Assembly (NCBI GenBank): GCA_029564765.1
Contig: JAKQPK010000043.1
Span: 1 to 46,283 of the forward strand
Source: Candidatus Omnitrophota bacterium
GTDB taxonomy: Bacteria; Omnitrophota; Gorgyraeia; Zapsychrales; Aceulaceae
Length of the DNA: 46,283 bases
Direction: 5' to 3'
The notes beneath the pieces are model-generated. The model searched no databases. It was not told the origin of the DNA and worked only from the letters and a program-made list of their open reading frames with translations. Shown here piece after piece: positions 32,337-40,771 of the stretch (its first letter is position 1; every line of letters starts with the position of its first letter). The position numbers and the translations under genes were made by a program.

Positions 32337-34310
32337 ATGATCGAGATCAGGAATCTTAATAAAACCTACCAGATGGGATCCGTCAAGGTCGAGGCACTGC
32401 GCAAAACGTCCTTGAAGATCGCCGCGGGTGAGTTTGTCGCCATTATGGGAGCGTCGGGCTCCGGCAAGTCTACTTTGATGCATGTTTTGGGGTTGCTTGA
32501 CAGGCCGGATTCAGGAGAGTTCCTTTTAGAAGGCGAAGACATGACAAAGCTTTCTGACAAGGAATTGGCGTTGGTGCGCAATCAGCTTGTTGGATTTGTT
32601 TTTCAGCAATTTCATTTATTGCCGCGTATGACAGCGCTTGAAAACGCTCAACTTCCCTTGATCTACGCGGGGCGTAAGCATTTAAAAGATCGTGCGATCA
32701 AAGAAATAACAGAGGTTGGGCTTAAAGACAGGATGCTGCATAAGCCCAATGAAATGTCCGGAGGCCAGCAGCAAAGGGTGGCGATCGCCCGGTCGCTTGT
32801 CAACGACCCTCCGATCATCTTGGCTGATGAGCCGACAGGGAATCTTGATACCAAAAGCAAGGAAGAGATCGTCGCGATCTTAAAGAAGCTCAATCAAAAA
32901 GGCAAGACGATCATTATCGTTACCCATGAACCGGAGATCGCCGCGCATTGCCGCCGCATCATTTATATGCGCGACGGACAGATCATTTCCGATCAAGCAA
33001 ACGCCCAGGCCCTTGGGCCAGGGCAGGGATCTTTTCAGGAAACCCCTGTCAAAGATATCTTGTCCAATGCCAAAAAGTCTTTTAGCGCGCGGATGGAGCT
33101 TTTTGATTATTTTCGCCAGGCTTTGTTCGCCATGATGTCACATAAGATGCGTTCTTTTTTGTCTATCCTGGGTGTTCTGATCGGCGTAGCAGCTGTTGTC
33201 GCGATGCTCGCGATCGGTCAAGGCGCGAAAGAATCTATCGAAAAGCAGTTGTCTTCCCTTGGCTCCAACCTGCTCATTGTCAGATCTGGGGCGCCTATGT
33301 CTGGAGGTGTCGCTCTCGAGGCAGGGGCGGCAACACGGCTTCGGACAAAGGATGTTTCCGCCATTAAAGATCTTAAAGAATATGTTTACAGCGCCAGCCC
33401 GTCGGTATCGTCCAGGGCGCAGGCGGTCTTTGGAAACAAGAACTGGAATACCCGGGTTGAGGGAGTTGATGTTGAATATGAACGCATACGCGCCTCTACG
33501 CCAACATCAGGGAGGTTTTTTACAGCCCAAGAGGTCAAGCAAAGAGACAAGGTCGCCTTGCTGGGAACAACGGTCTTAAAAGAACTTTTTGGCGATACTG
33601 ATCCTTTGGGCCAGACCATTAAGATCAACGCGATCAACTTTAAAGTGATCGGTGTCTTACCCGCCAAGGGATCGATGGGCCCATCGGATCAGAACGATAT
33701 CATCATTATCCCTATTACGACTGCGATGTATCGCGTCCTGGGGAAACAATATTTGGATTCTATTTATGTGGAGGCGAAAGACGCGGATCTCATTGACGAG
33801 ACCCAGAGAGCTATTGTCAGGCTGATGATCAAAGAGCATCGCTTACGCACCGATGAACAAAAAGATTCTTTTCAGATTCGCAACATGGCAGATATTAAAA
33901 ACACATTAACGGCTACCACAAAAACAATGTCGCTTTTATTAGGCGCTATTGCCGCTATTTCGTTGTTGGTCGGCGGGATCGGCATCATGAACATCATGCT
34001 TGTTTCTGTCACGGAACGTACGCGCGAGATCGGATTGCGCAAAGCGATCGGGGCGAATAACACGGATATCATGATTCAATTTTTGATCGAGGCGGTCTTG
34101 ATGTCGCTGTTGGGCGGCATCAGCGGCGTTGCTTTGGGTGTGGGAGCATCGATTCTGATCACATCCATTGCCGGTTGGGCTGCCAAGGTCTCAGTTTTCT
34201 CGATCGCGTTATCTGTTGTCTTTTCTCTTTTTATCGGCGTTGTCTTTGGGCTTTGGCCGGCCCGTCAAGCTTCCAAGCTAGATCCCATTACGGCCTTGCG
34301 TTACGAATAA
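32337..34310 (+). CDS. MacB-like ABC exporter, fused ATPase and permease
   Basis: A 657-residue inner-membrane protein. The N-terminal ATPase (1-225) has Walker A GASGSGKST, the signature MSGGQQQRVAIARSL and Walker B IILADEPTGNLD. A transmembrane helix near residue 280 (SILGVLIGVAAVVAMLAIGQ) is followed by the MacB periplasmic domain (from GAKESIEKQLSSLGSNLLIV). Three C-terminal helices come after it, with the FtsX-type sequence TREIGLRKAIGAN. This is the MacB mechanotransmission design used to expel macrolides, lipoproteins or peptide products from the periplasm through TolC. Together with the two upstream genes it makes a complete export machine; the cargo is not encoded nearby. Confidence 0.94.
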   Translation: MIEIRNLNKTYQMGSVKVEALRKTSLKIAAGEFVAIMGASGSGKSTLMHVLGLLDRPDSGEFLLEGEDMTKLSDKELALVRNQLVGFVFQQFHLLPRMTALENAQLPLIYAGRKHLKDRAIKEITEVGLKDRMLHKPNEMSGGQQQRVAIARSLVNDPPIILADEPTGNLDTKSKEEIVAILKKLNQKGKTIIIVTHEPEIAAHCRRIIYMRDGQIISDQANAQALGPGQGSFQETPVKDILSNAKKSFSARMELFDYFRQALFAMMSHKMRSFLSILGVLIGVAAVVAMLAIGQGAKESIEKQLSSLGSNLLIVRSGAPMSGGVALEAGAATRLRTKDVSAIKDLKEYVYSASPSVSSRAQAVFGNKNWNTRVEGVDVEYERIRASTPTSGRFFTAQEVKQRDKVALLGTTVLKELFGDTDPLGQTIKINAINFKVIGVLPAKGSMGPSDQNDIIIIPITTAMYRVLGKQYLDSIYVEAKDADLIDETQRAIVRLMIKEHRLRTDEQKDSFQIRNMADIKNTLTATTKTMSLLLGAIAAISLLVGGIGIMNIMLVSVTERTREIGLRKAIGANNTDIMIQFLIEAVLMSLLGGISGVALGVGASILITSIAGWAAKVSVFSIALSVVFSLFIGVVFGLWPARQASKLDPITALRYE

Positions 34311-34328
34311 TATTTTTCAGTCAGCTTG

Positions 34329-34357
34329 TTGACAAATACACTTGCTTGATGTTTAAT
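34329..34357 (+). promoter_or_regulatory. Promoter of the TPP riboswitch transcript
   Basis: TTGACA (34329-34334), 17-base spacer, TTTAAT (34352-34357). The expected start, near 34365, lies just before the aptamer. Confidence 0.75.
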
Positions 34358-34381
34358 GATAGCGTTGTTGTATAAGAAAAA

Positions 34382-34473
34382 AGGGGAGGCCGCTAAAGCG
34401 GCCTGAGAGTCTTCGTGGTAACGAAGTGACCCTGATAACCTGATCTGGATAATGCCAGCGGAGGGAAAGGACG
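34382..34473 (+). ncRNA. Thiamine pyrophosphate (TPP) riboswitch
   Basis: The THI-element core is present: GGGGAGGCCGC, then CTGAGAGTC, a variable stem with TCGTGGTAACGA, GACCCTGATAACCTGATCTG and GATAATGCCAGCGGAGGGA. The pyrimidine-binding CTGAGA and the pyrophosphate-binding CTGATCTGGATAATGCC are intact. It lies directly before a terminator and then thi4. TPP binding would let the terminator form and shut thi4 off when thiamine is plentiful, the known mode for this riboswitch in bacteria. Confidence 0.97.
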
Positions 34474-34487
34474 GTGAACATATTGGG

Positions 34488-34520
34488 CCTTTATGCTTTC
34501 GCATAAAGGTTTTTTATTTT
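34488..34520 (+). terminator. Expression-platform terminator of the TPP riboswitch
   Basis: CCTTTATGC (34488-34496) pairs with GCATAAAGG (34501-34509) over a 4-base loop, followed by TTTTTTATTTT. It lies 14 bases past the aptamer and about 50 bases before the thi4 start. Confidence 0.92.
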
Positions 34521-34569
34521 CCGCTTTCAAAATCTGGCGGTTTTCCAGATTTATTTAAAAGGAGATTTT

Positions 34570-35343
34570 ATGCGTATTGATGAGATCAAAGTTTCAAAGG
34601 CTATTCTGACAACTTTTCAAAAGAAATTCTTGGATTTTCTCGATGTGGATGCCGCGATCGTCGGCGGAGGGCCGGCGGGAATGGTCTGCGGGTATTATTT
34701 GGCAAAGGCCGGCAAGCGCGTTGCGTTGTTTGAGCGCAAGCTTTCCGTGGGCGGCGGCATGTGGGGCGGCGGCATGATGTTCAATGAGATCGTTGTCCAG
34801 CATCAGGCAAAGGCTGTCCTGGATGAATTTGGTATCCGCACAGAGCTTTTTGAAGAAAATTGCTATACGGCGGACGCGGTTGAATGTGTTTCGGGCATTT
34901 GTTTTAAGGCTGTTCAGGCGGGGCTCAAGGTCTTTAATCTAATGAGCGTTGAAGATGTGATGGCTCGCAACAAAAAGATCAGGGGTCTTGTCTTGAATTG
35001 GACAGCTGTGGAGATGGCCAATCTTCATGTGGACCCGATGACGATGCGCGCTAAGCATGTGGTGGACGCTACAGGCCATGCGGCAGAGGTCGTGCGCATC
35101 GTTGAGAGAAAATCAGGTATTCGGCTAAAGACAAAAACCGGCAAGATGATGGGTGAGGGGTCTATGTGCGCCCATGAAGGAGAGCTCGCCACACTGCGTA
35201 ATTCAAAAGAGGTTTGCGATGGGCTATCCGTTTGCGGGATGTGCGCTAACGCGGTTTTTGGCGGCCCTCGCATGGGGCCGATCTTTGGGGGTATGCTTCT
35301 GTCAGGACGCAAGGTCGCCCAGGAGCTGATCAAGAAAATATAG
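34570..35343 (+). CDS. thi4: Thiamine thiazole synthase, histidine (catalytic) type
   Basis: A 257-residue Thi4 enzyme making the adenylated thiazole of thiamine from NAD+ and glycine. The FAD/NAD Rossmann loop [20 protein letters not shown] (29-48) and the glycine-rich [11 protein letters not shown] (61-71) are intact, and the late GAMCANAV-like block is [19 protein letters not shown]. The key residue is His153 (NLHVDP). Yeast Thi4 has Cys here and donates its own sulfur once, whereas archaeal-type enzymes with His take free sulfide and turn over repeatedly with iron. This protein should therefore be catalytic, needing sulfide and low oxygen. It is the only gene behind the TPP riboswitch and carries a strong ribosome site, AAAAGGAGA. 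Confidence 0.95.
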   Translation: MRIDEIKVSKAILTTFQKKFLDFLDVDAAIVGGGPAGMVCGYYLAKAGKRVALFERKLSVGGGMWGGGMMFNEIVVQHQAKAVLDEFGIRTELFEENCYTADAVECVSGICFKAVQAGLKVFNLMSVEDVMARNKKIRGLVLNWTAVEMANLHVDPMTMRAKHVVDATGHAAEVVRIVERKSGIRLKTKTGKMMGEGSMCAHEGELATLRNSKEVCDGLSVCGMCANAVFGGPRMGPIFGGMLLSGRKVAQELIKKI

Positions 35344-35354
35344 GATGAGTCTGT

Positions 35355-35393
35355 AAAGGGCTGGGCGCTATTCGCGCCCAGCCCTTTGTCTTT
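35355..35393 (+). terminator. Strong terminator after thi4
   Basis: AAAGGGCTGGGCGC (35355-35368) and GCGCCCAGCCCTTT (35374-35387) form a perfect 14-bp stem with a 5-base loop. Confidence 0.9.
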
Positions 35394-35543
35394 GAAGTTT
35401 GCCCATTTTTCTTGGAAGTCTTGAAAAGTAAATAGGATAAGAAGAAACGTTCTGGGGTTTTCGCAAAAAATTTAATCAGATTGGAAACCTGAAAGGCGGG
35501 TAACGAGAAGCTGCGTCTTAAAAGTTGTGTTATAATTAACTTC

Positions 35544-36803
35544 ATGAAATGTTCCAAGACTTATAATCTTAAAGTAGTAAATCCCAAATTAGCTTTAGAA
35601 TGGCACCCTACCAAGAATGGCCAGTTAAGCCCAAATGATGTAGCACCCAAATCTAATAAAAGAGTGTGGTGGAAATGCATCAAAGGTCATGAGTGGGAAG
35701 CAAAGATTAATAATCGTTCAGCTTTAGGAAGAGGGTGTCCAGTCTGTGCGAATAAAGTTGCCGTTGAAGGAGTAAATGATTTAGGCACAACTCACCCACA
35801 ACTTATAGAAGAATGGCATCCAAGCAGAAATAGTAATTTAACTCCAAAGAATGTTACGCATGAAAGTGGCAGAAAAGTTTGGTGGTTATGCCCAATAGGG
35901 CACGAATATCAAGCAAGTATACTTCATAGGTCATCGGGAACAAACTGTCCTTTTTGTAACTCTGGCAGGCAGACATCTTTTGCAGAACAAGCTGTTTTTT
36001 ATTATGTTAAAAAATTATATCCTGATGCCAAAAGTCGATATTCAGCAAGATTTCTAGGCAGAATGGAGTTGGATATTTACATCCCTTCTATAAAATATGC
36101 AATCGAATATGATGGTGAAGCGTGGCATAAAAAAGACACGATCAAGCGAGAACAGTTGAAATATAAGAGGTGCCACGAAAATGGTATTAAACTCATAAGA
36201 TTGAGAGAAAAATTTGCTGAACTTGGTTCAGATGTTGCTGATTATCAGTTTGGGACTAATAAGCTATATGAACCTAAGAATCTCGAATACATAATAAAGG
36301 AAGTTTTTAAACGTATAAATTTTTCTGATGGCTGGATGATGAAATGCCCCGTAGATGTAAATATAAAACGTGATAAGTTCGAAATAGAAAATTACAGATT
36401 TAATTTAAAGAAAGGTTCTCTCTTGGACAAATTTCCTCAAATTGCAAGAGAATGGCATCCAACAAAAAATGGCAGCTTGAGGCCTAGCATGTTTAAGCCT
36501 CGTTCAGATAAAGAAATCTGCTGGAAATGCTTTATTTGTGGTTATGAATATGAATCCACAATTGGTCATAGAACGTATGGGACAGGATGTCCAAAATGTG
36601 CAATCGAAAAAGTTACACAAATAAAACGAAAACCAGTGAACATGATTGACCCTAATACAGGTGAAGTTGTTTCAAAATTTATTTCAATTTCAGATGCATC
36701 AAGGAAAATGAAAATTAATAGTTCAAATATTTCAATGGTATGTAAAGGGCAAAGACCCAAGGCAGGCGGGTATTATTGGTCGCATGATAAAAAAGATGAA
36801 TAA
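35544..36803 (+). CDS. Zinc-ribbon, Vsr-like nuclease and NUMOD1 protein
   Basis: A 419-residue protein, AT-rich and with codon use unlike its neighbours, so probably transferred. Three copies of a zinc-ribbon (DUF4379-type) repeat occur at about 15-70, 80-140 and 285-350. Each has the LALEWHPTKNGQLSPNDV style opening, a WWKC-type pair and a CPVC/CPKC pair. Between the second and third lies a Vsr-like PD-(D/E)XK nuclease segment (MELDIYIPSIKYAIEYDGEA, then IKLIRLRE). The C-terminal 50 residues, IDPNTGEVVSKFISISDASR through GGYYWS, are a NUMOD1 DNA-binding module common in homing endonucleases. The combination suggests a DNA-binding nuclease of a mobile or selfish element. A TATAAT (35531-35536) almost abuts the ATG, so the mRNA could be leaderless. 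Confidence 0.75.
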   Translation: MKCSKTYNLKVVNPKLALEWHPTKNGQLSPNDVAPKSNKRVWWKCIKGHEWEAKINNRSALGRGCPVCANKVAVEGVNDLGTTHPQLIEEWHPSRNSNLTPKNVTHESGRKVWWLCPIGHEYQASILHRSSGTNCPFCNSGRQTSFAEQAVFYYVKKLYPDAKSRYSARFLGRMELDIYIPSIKYAIEYDGEAWHKKDTIKREQLKYKRCHENGIKLIRLREKFAELGSDVADYQFGTNKLYEPKNLEYIIKEVFKRINFSDGWMMKCPVDVNIKRDKFEIENYRFNLKKGSLLDKFPQIAREWHPTKNGSLRPSMFKPRSDKEICWKCFICGYEYESTIGHRTYGTGCPKCAIEKVTQIKRKPVNMIDPNTGEVVSKFISISDASRKMKINSSNISMVCKGQRPKAGGYYWSHDKKDE

Positions 36804-36872
36804 AAACAAATAAGTGCCAAGGAAAAAGCTGCCAGATATATTTTAGGTGACAGGCAAAAGCATTAAACAAGC

Positions 36873-36896
36873 TCTAACCTGCTTCAGCCTGCGACC
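36873..36896 (+). repeat. Dispersed repeat, copy 2
   Basis: Matches 4-27 at 23 of 24 bases (the one difference is T for A at 36890). It is downstream of the transferred nuclease gene and upstream of a terminator, in the same orientation as copy 1. Confidence 0.6.
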
Positions 36897-36993
36897 GCTA
36901 TTTGACGCTTAAAGCTTGACACAAATCTGGCACGTGAGGATTTTTTTATAGCATAGTTGTTAAGAAAATAAAGATTTTCGGTTTCGTAACCTG

Positions 36994-37033
36994 AAGGGCT
37001 CTGATGAATACAATTCATCAGAGCCCTTTTTGT
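36994..37033 (+). terminator. Terminator before the sulfur operon
   Basis: GGGCTCTGATGAA (36996-37008) pairs with TTCATCAGAGCCC (37014-37026) around a 5-base loop, followed by TTTTTG. It ends the transcript from the left; the next promoter starts at 37070. Confidence 0.9.
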
Positions 37034-37069
37034 TGTTTAGACTCACAGATCATCGATTAAAAATAAGCC

Positions 37070-37098
37070 TTGACAAAGCGCACTCTTCATTATATACT
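37070..37098 (+). promoter_or_regulatory. Promoter of the Rrf2-metY-cysK cluster
   Basis: TTGACA (37070-37075), 17-base spacer, TATACT (37093-37098). A tandem TATAGGGAT/TATAGGGAA pair at 37110-37127 lies just past the expected start and could be a regulator-binding site. Confidence 0.85.
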
Positions 37099-37136
37099 CT
37101 ACCATGTCTATAGGGATTATAGGGAAACGGAGAGAT

Positions 37137-37577
37137 ATGAAAGTCACATACAAAGGGGATTACGCGCTCAAGGCAGTCCTGGATCTAGCAATTCATTACG
37201 ACAAAAAACTTGTCACCACCCATGAGATCGCCGAACGCATTGACGCTCCCATAAAATTTTTAGAGCAAGTTCTTGTGGAATTAAAAAAGGGAGGTTTTAT
37301 CGAAAGCCGGCGCGGCAAGGTTGGCGGGTATTCGCTCTCGCGTGACCCCAGCAAGATCACAGTAGGCGAGGTGATCCGTTTTGTTGATGGGCCCATAGAA
37401 CCTATTTCCTGCGTGAGCGCAGGGTATACGAATTGCGCGGATCTAAGAAAATGTGTGTTTAAGAAAATATGGCATCAGGTCGCGGATGCAACAGCGGATA
37501 TTATTGACAATGTGACCTTTGAGGACTTGGTTGTTCGGGTCAGCGCGCAGGAACAGGCGCTTGTTTACTCTATATAA
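37137..37577 (+). CDS. Rrf2-family regulator, probable iron-sulfur sensor
   Basis: A 146-residue protein from ATG 37137 (GGAGAG 3 bases upstream). An earlier in-frame ATG at 37104 is unconserved and lacks a ribosome site. The winged helix occupies residues 1-75 (YKGDYALKAVLDLA; IAERIDAPIKFLEQVLVELK; SRRGKVGGYSLSR). A dimerisation helix and three cysteines follow: Cys92, Cys100 and Cys106, spaced C-x7-C-x5-C, with His113 nearby. IscR and NsrR use three cysteines in the same place to bind an Fe-S cluster; CymR, a cysteine-metabolism regulator, does not. It lies immediately before sulfhydrylase and cysteine synthase genes. It therefore probably controls sulfur assimilation in response to cysteine, Fe-S or redox state, and likely itself. 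Confidence 0.88.
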   Translation: MKVTYKGDYALKAVLDLAIHYDKKLVTTHEIAERIDAPIKFLEQVLVELKKGGFIESRRGKVGGYSLSRDPSKITVGEVIRFVDGPIEPISCVSAGYTNCADLRKCVFKKIWHQVADATADIIDNVTFEDLVVRVSAQEQALVYSI

Positions 37578-38906
<1,329 letters not shown>

Positions 38907-38930
38907 TAATAAGAGGAAGCTCCGCGGTCG

Positions 38931-38954
38931 CTTGTCTATCAATTGATAGACAAG
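38931..38954. repeat. Perfect 24-bp palindrome between metY and cysK
   Basis: Two 12-base halves starting CTTGTCTATC are exactly complementary with no spacer. It could be an operator or processing hairpin. It has no T-run, so it is not a terminator. Confidence 0.7.
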
Positions 38955-38971
38955 CTCCCTGGGGTAAATTC

Positions 38972-39019
38972 GTGCGACTGACTTGACGTCAATCAAAAGG
39001 ACTCCGCAAGTCAGGCACT
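38972..39019 (+). promoter_or_regulatory. Imperfect hairpin in the cysK leader
   Basis: GTGC and CTGACTTG (38973-38985) pair with CAAGTCAG and GCAC (39007-39018) around a 21-base loop. It precedes the cysK ribosome site AAGGAAAGG (39025-39033). A six-codon ORF (MVRHG, 39038-39055) starts closer to that site than cysK does and overlaps the cysK start, so it may couple or attenuate translation. Confidence 0.45.
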
Positions 39020-39047
39020 CATTTAAGGAAAGGCATAATGGTGCGCC

Positions 39048-39977
39048 ATGGCTAAAATTTATTCTGATATCACAAAAACTGTCGGCAATACGCCTTTAGT
39101 GAAGATCAATAAGCTCGCGAAAGGCCTTGGAGCCACGATCCTTGCAAAGCTGGAATTCTTTAATCCGCTTTCAAGTGTCAAGGACCGTATCGGTGTTGCC
39201 ATGATCGAGACGGCTGAGAAAAAAGGATTGTTAAAAAAAGGCACTACGATCATTGAGCCAACGAGTGGCAACACAGGGATCGCGCTCGCGTTTACGGCGG
39301 CCGCTAAAGGTTACAAACTGATTCTGACCATGCCGGAGACAATGAGCGTGGAGCGACGACAGCTTTTGAAGATCCTGGGCGCCGAACTGATATTAACCGA
39401 AGGCGCTAAGGGCATGCGGGGTGCGGTTGAAAAAGCAGAAGAGCTCGCGAAGTCAACACCCAATAGTTTTATCCCTCAACAATTCAATAATCCGGCCAAT
39501 CCGGAGATCCACCGCAAAACGACCGCAGAAGAGATCTGGAAAGATACTGACGGCAAGGTGGATATTTTTATTGCCGGCGTTGGCACTGGGGGAACGATCA
39601 CTGGGGTCGGAGAAGCATTAAAGAAGAAAAAACCATCGATCAAAGTGATCGGGATCGAGCCTAAGGACTCGCCTGTGTTATCCGGCGGAAAACCCGGACC
39701 TCACAAGATCCAAGGGATCGGTGCAGGATTTGTGCCTCAGATCTTTAACCCAAAGATTATCGATGAGATTATTACGGTCGCGCACGAAGATGCCGGGATT
39801 TGCGCTAGAACATTGGCCAGAGAAGAAGGGATCCTGATCGGGATCTCAAGCGGTGCGGCGCTTTGGGCCGCGTTGGAAGTTGCCAAACGTCCGGAATCCA
39901 AAGGAAAAACGATCGTTGTTGTTTTTCCAAGCTGCGGCGAGCGGTATCTGTCCACCTGGCTTTTCCAGGATATTTAA
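39048..39977 (+). CDS. cysK: Cysteine synthase (O-acetylserine sulfhydrylase)
   Basis: A 309-residue PLP enzyme making cysteine from O-acetylserine and sulfide. [16 protein letters not shown] opens the fold. Lys45 in [11 protein letters not shown] binds [15 protein letters not shown] holds the substrate carboxylate, and [15 protein letters not shown] is the phosphate loop. [12 protein letters not shown] is the CysK substrate-closure segment. The start at 39048 lies 15 bases past AAGGAAAGG, an unusually long distance (see leader entry). With metY and the Rrf2 regulator it makes the sulfide-assimilation unit. Its spacing of 141 bases from metY and the two palindromic elements hint at separate control. 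Confidence 0.95.
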   Translation: MAKIYSDITKTVGNTPLVKINKLAKGLGATILAKLEFFNPLSSVKDRIGVAMIETAEKKGLLKKGTTIIEPTSGNTGIALAFTAAAKGYKLILTMPETMSVERRQLLKILGAELILTEGAKGMRGAVEKAEELAKSTPNSFIPQQFNNPANPEIHRKTTAEEIWKDTDGKVDIFIAGVGTGGTITGVGEALKKKKPSIKVIGIEPKDSPVLSGGKPGPHKIQGIGAGFVPQIFNPKIIDEIITVAHEDAGICARTLAREEGILIGISSGAALWAALEVAKRPESKGKTIVVVFPSCGERYLSTWLFQDI

Positions 39978-40040
39978 GAATAGGGAGATGGGCCAAGATC
40001 AAGTGTTGTCATCAATGAAGGCTGAGGATATACTTATTAT

Positions 40041-40346
40041 ATGAGAATGATATTTAGGCTTATAGCCTGCTTGGCAATGGTTATGTTGTTGTCCGGAATG
40101 TTCTCGCGCGTTGTTCATTGCGATCAGGCGCAATGTGCATGCTGCCAAAAGTGTTGTCCGGAAGAAAAAAGCTGCCATCAGGAAGATTACAGCTGTCTTT
40201 GCGGGAACGCAACACAGTTGCAGACTATCGTTATCGAGAAAAATAGCTTATTTCAGCCTGTTATTCTTGCAGGCCATCTGCCTAAGAACCTTTTTTCGTA
40301 TTCTTTTCTTTTGATCAAGGATATTTTCCATCCTCCTAAGGCGTAA
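40041..40346 (+). CDS. Small cysteine-rich exported protein A
   Basis: A 101-residue protein. Residues 1-26 are a signal peptide (MRMIFRLIACLAMVMLLSGM). A compact cysteine cluster follows at 27-55 (CDQAQCACCQKCC, then CHQEDYSCLCG), with nine Cys within about 28 residues and one His. The remaining 45 residues (LQTIVIEKNSLFQPVILAG, ending FHPPKA) lack cysteine and contain hydrophobic segments. The cluster suggests thiol or metal binding at the cell surface. The start overlaps a short preceding ORF (39988-40044, ATGA overlap). No family recognised. Confidence 0.6.
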   Translation: MRMIFRLIACLAMVMLLSGMFSRVVHCDQAQCACCQKCCPEEKSCHQEDYSCLCGNATQLQTIVIEKNSLFQPVILAGHLPKNLFSYSFLLIKDIFHPPKA

Positions 40347-40394
40347 AGCCGACTCCAAATTCTTTAACCATTGACATTATAAAAGGAGATTATT

Positions 40395-40625
40395 ATGAAA
40401 AATTGTCTTTTGATCTTAGCTGTCGTCATGTTCGCTTTTGTCGCTTGCGGACAGTCGCTGGCTGCCGGAAAGGCATGTTGCTTGAAGTCATCATCCTGCG
40501 CCTGCGGGAAAGCAGGGTGCCTTGTCGATGGCAAATGTGCTTGCGCGGAAAATTGTTGCAAGTCATGTGCATGCGGCTGCGCAGAGCAAAAAGCAGAGCA
40601 AGGTTGCAACTGTCATAAAAAATAA
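40395..40625 (+). CDS. Small cysteine-rich exported protein B
   Basis: A 76-residue protein with a strong ribosome site (AAAAGGAG, 40381-40388). A signal peptide (MKNCLLILAVVMFAFVACGQSLA) is followed by a mature part of about 53 residues that has 16 cysteines in CC, CxC and CxxC steps (KACCLKSSSCACGKAGCL, ENCCKSCACGC) and a final CNCHKK. The density is that of metallothioneins, with Cys-x-Cys typical of Cu(I), Zn or Cd binding; secretion is atypical for those. A lipobox-like VACG in the signal suggests lipidation at Cys18 as an alternative. It is 48 bases downstream of the other Cys-rich gene, so the pair likely works together. A perfect 14-bp palindrome (40627-40640) and a terminator follow. 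Confidence 0.65.
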   Translation: MKNCLLILAVVMFAFVACGQSLAAGKACCLKSSSCACGKAGCLVDGKCACAENCCKSCACGCAEQKAEQGCNCHKK

Positions 40626-40647
40626 GCGATAAGCTTATCGACAGATC

Positions 40648-40685
40648 ACCGGGAGCAGAGAGCGTCTCTGCTCCCGGTTTTTATT
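40648..40685 (+). terminator. Terminator after the cysteine-rich pair
   Basis: ACCGGGAGCAGAGA (40648-40661) pairs with TCTCTGCTCCCGGT (40665-40678), then TTTTTA. Stem of 14 bp. Confidence 0.92.
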
Positions 40686-40771
40686 TAAGGGAGGCGAAAA
40701 AATGTTTAAAAATATATTCTTTCCTGTCTTTCTTGCTACAATCGTGAGAAACACGATCAAGGTCAAAGATC

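Larger units (their letters stand above)
36804..37069. other. Intergenic region with repeat copy and terminator
   Basis: It contains repeat copy 2 (36873-36896) and a terminator (36994-37033). Nothing else is recognised. Confidence 0.6.
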
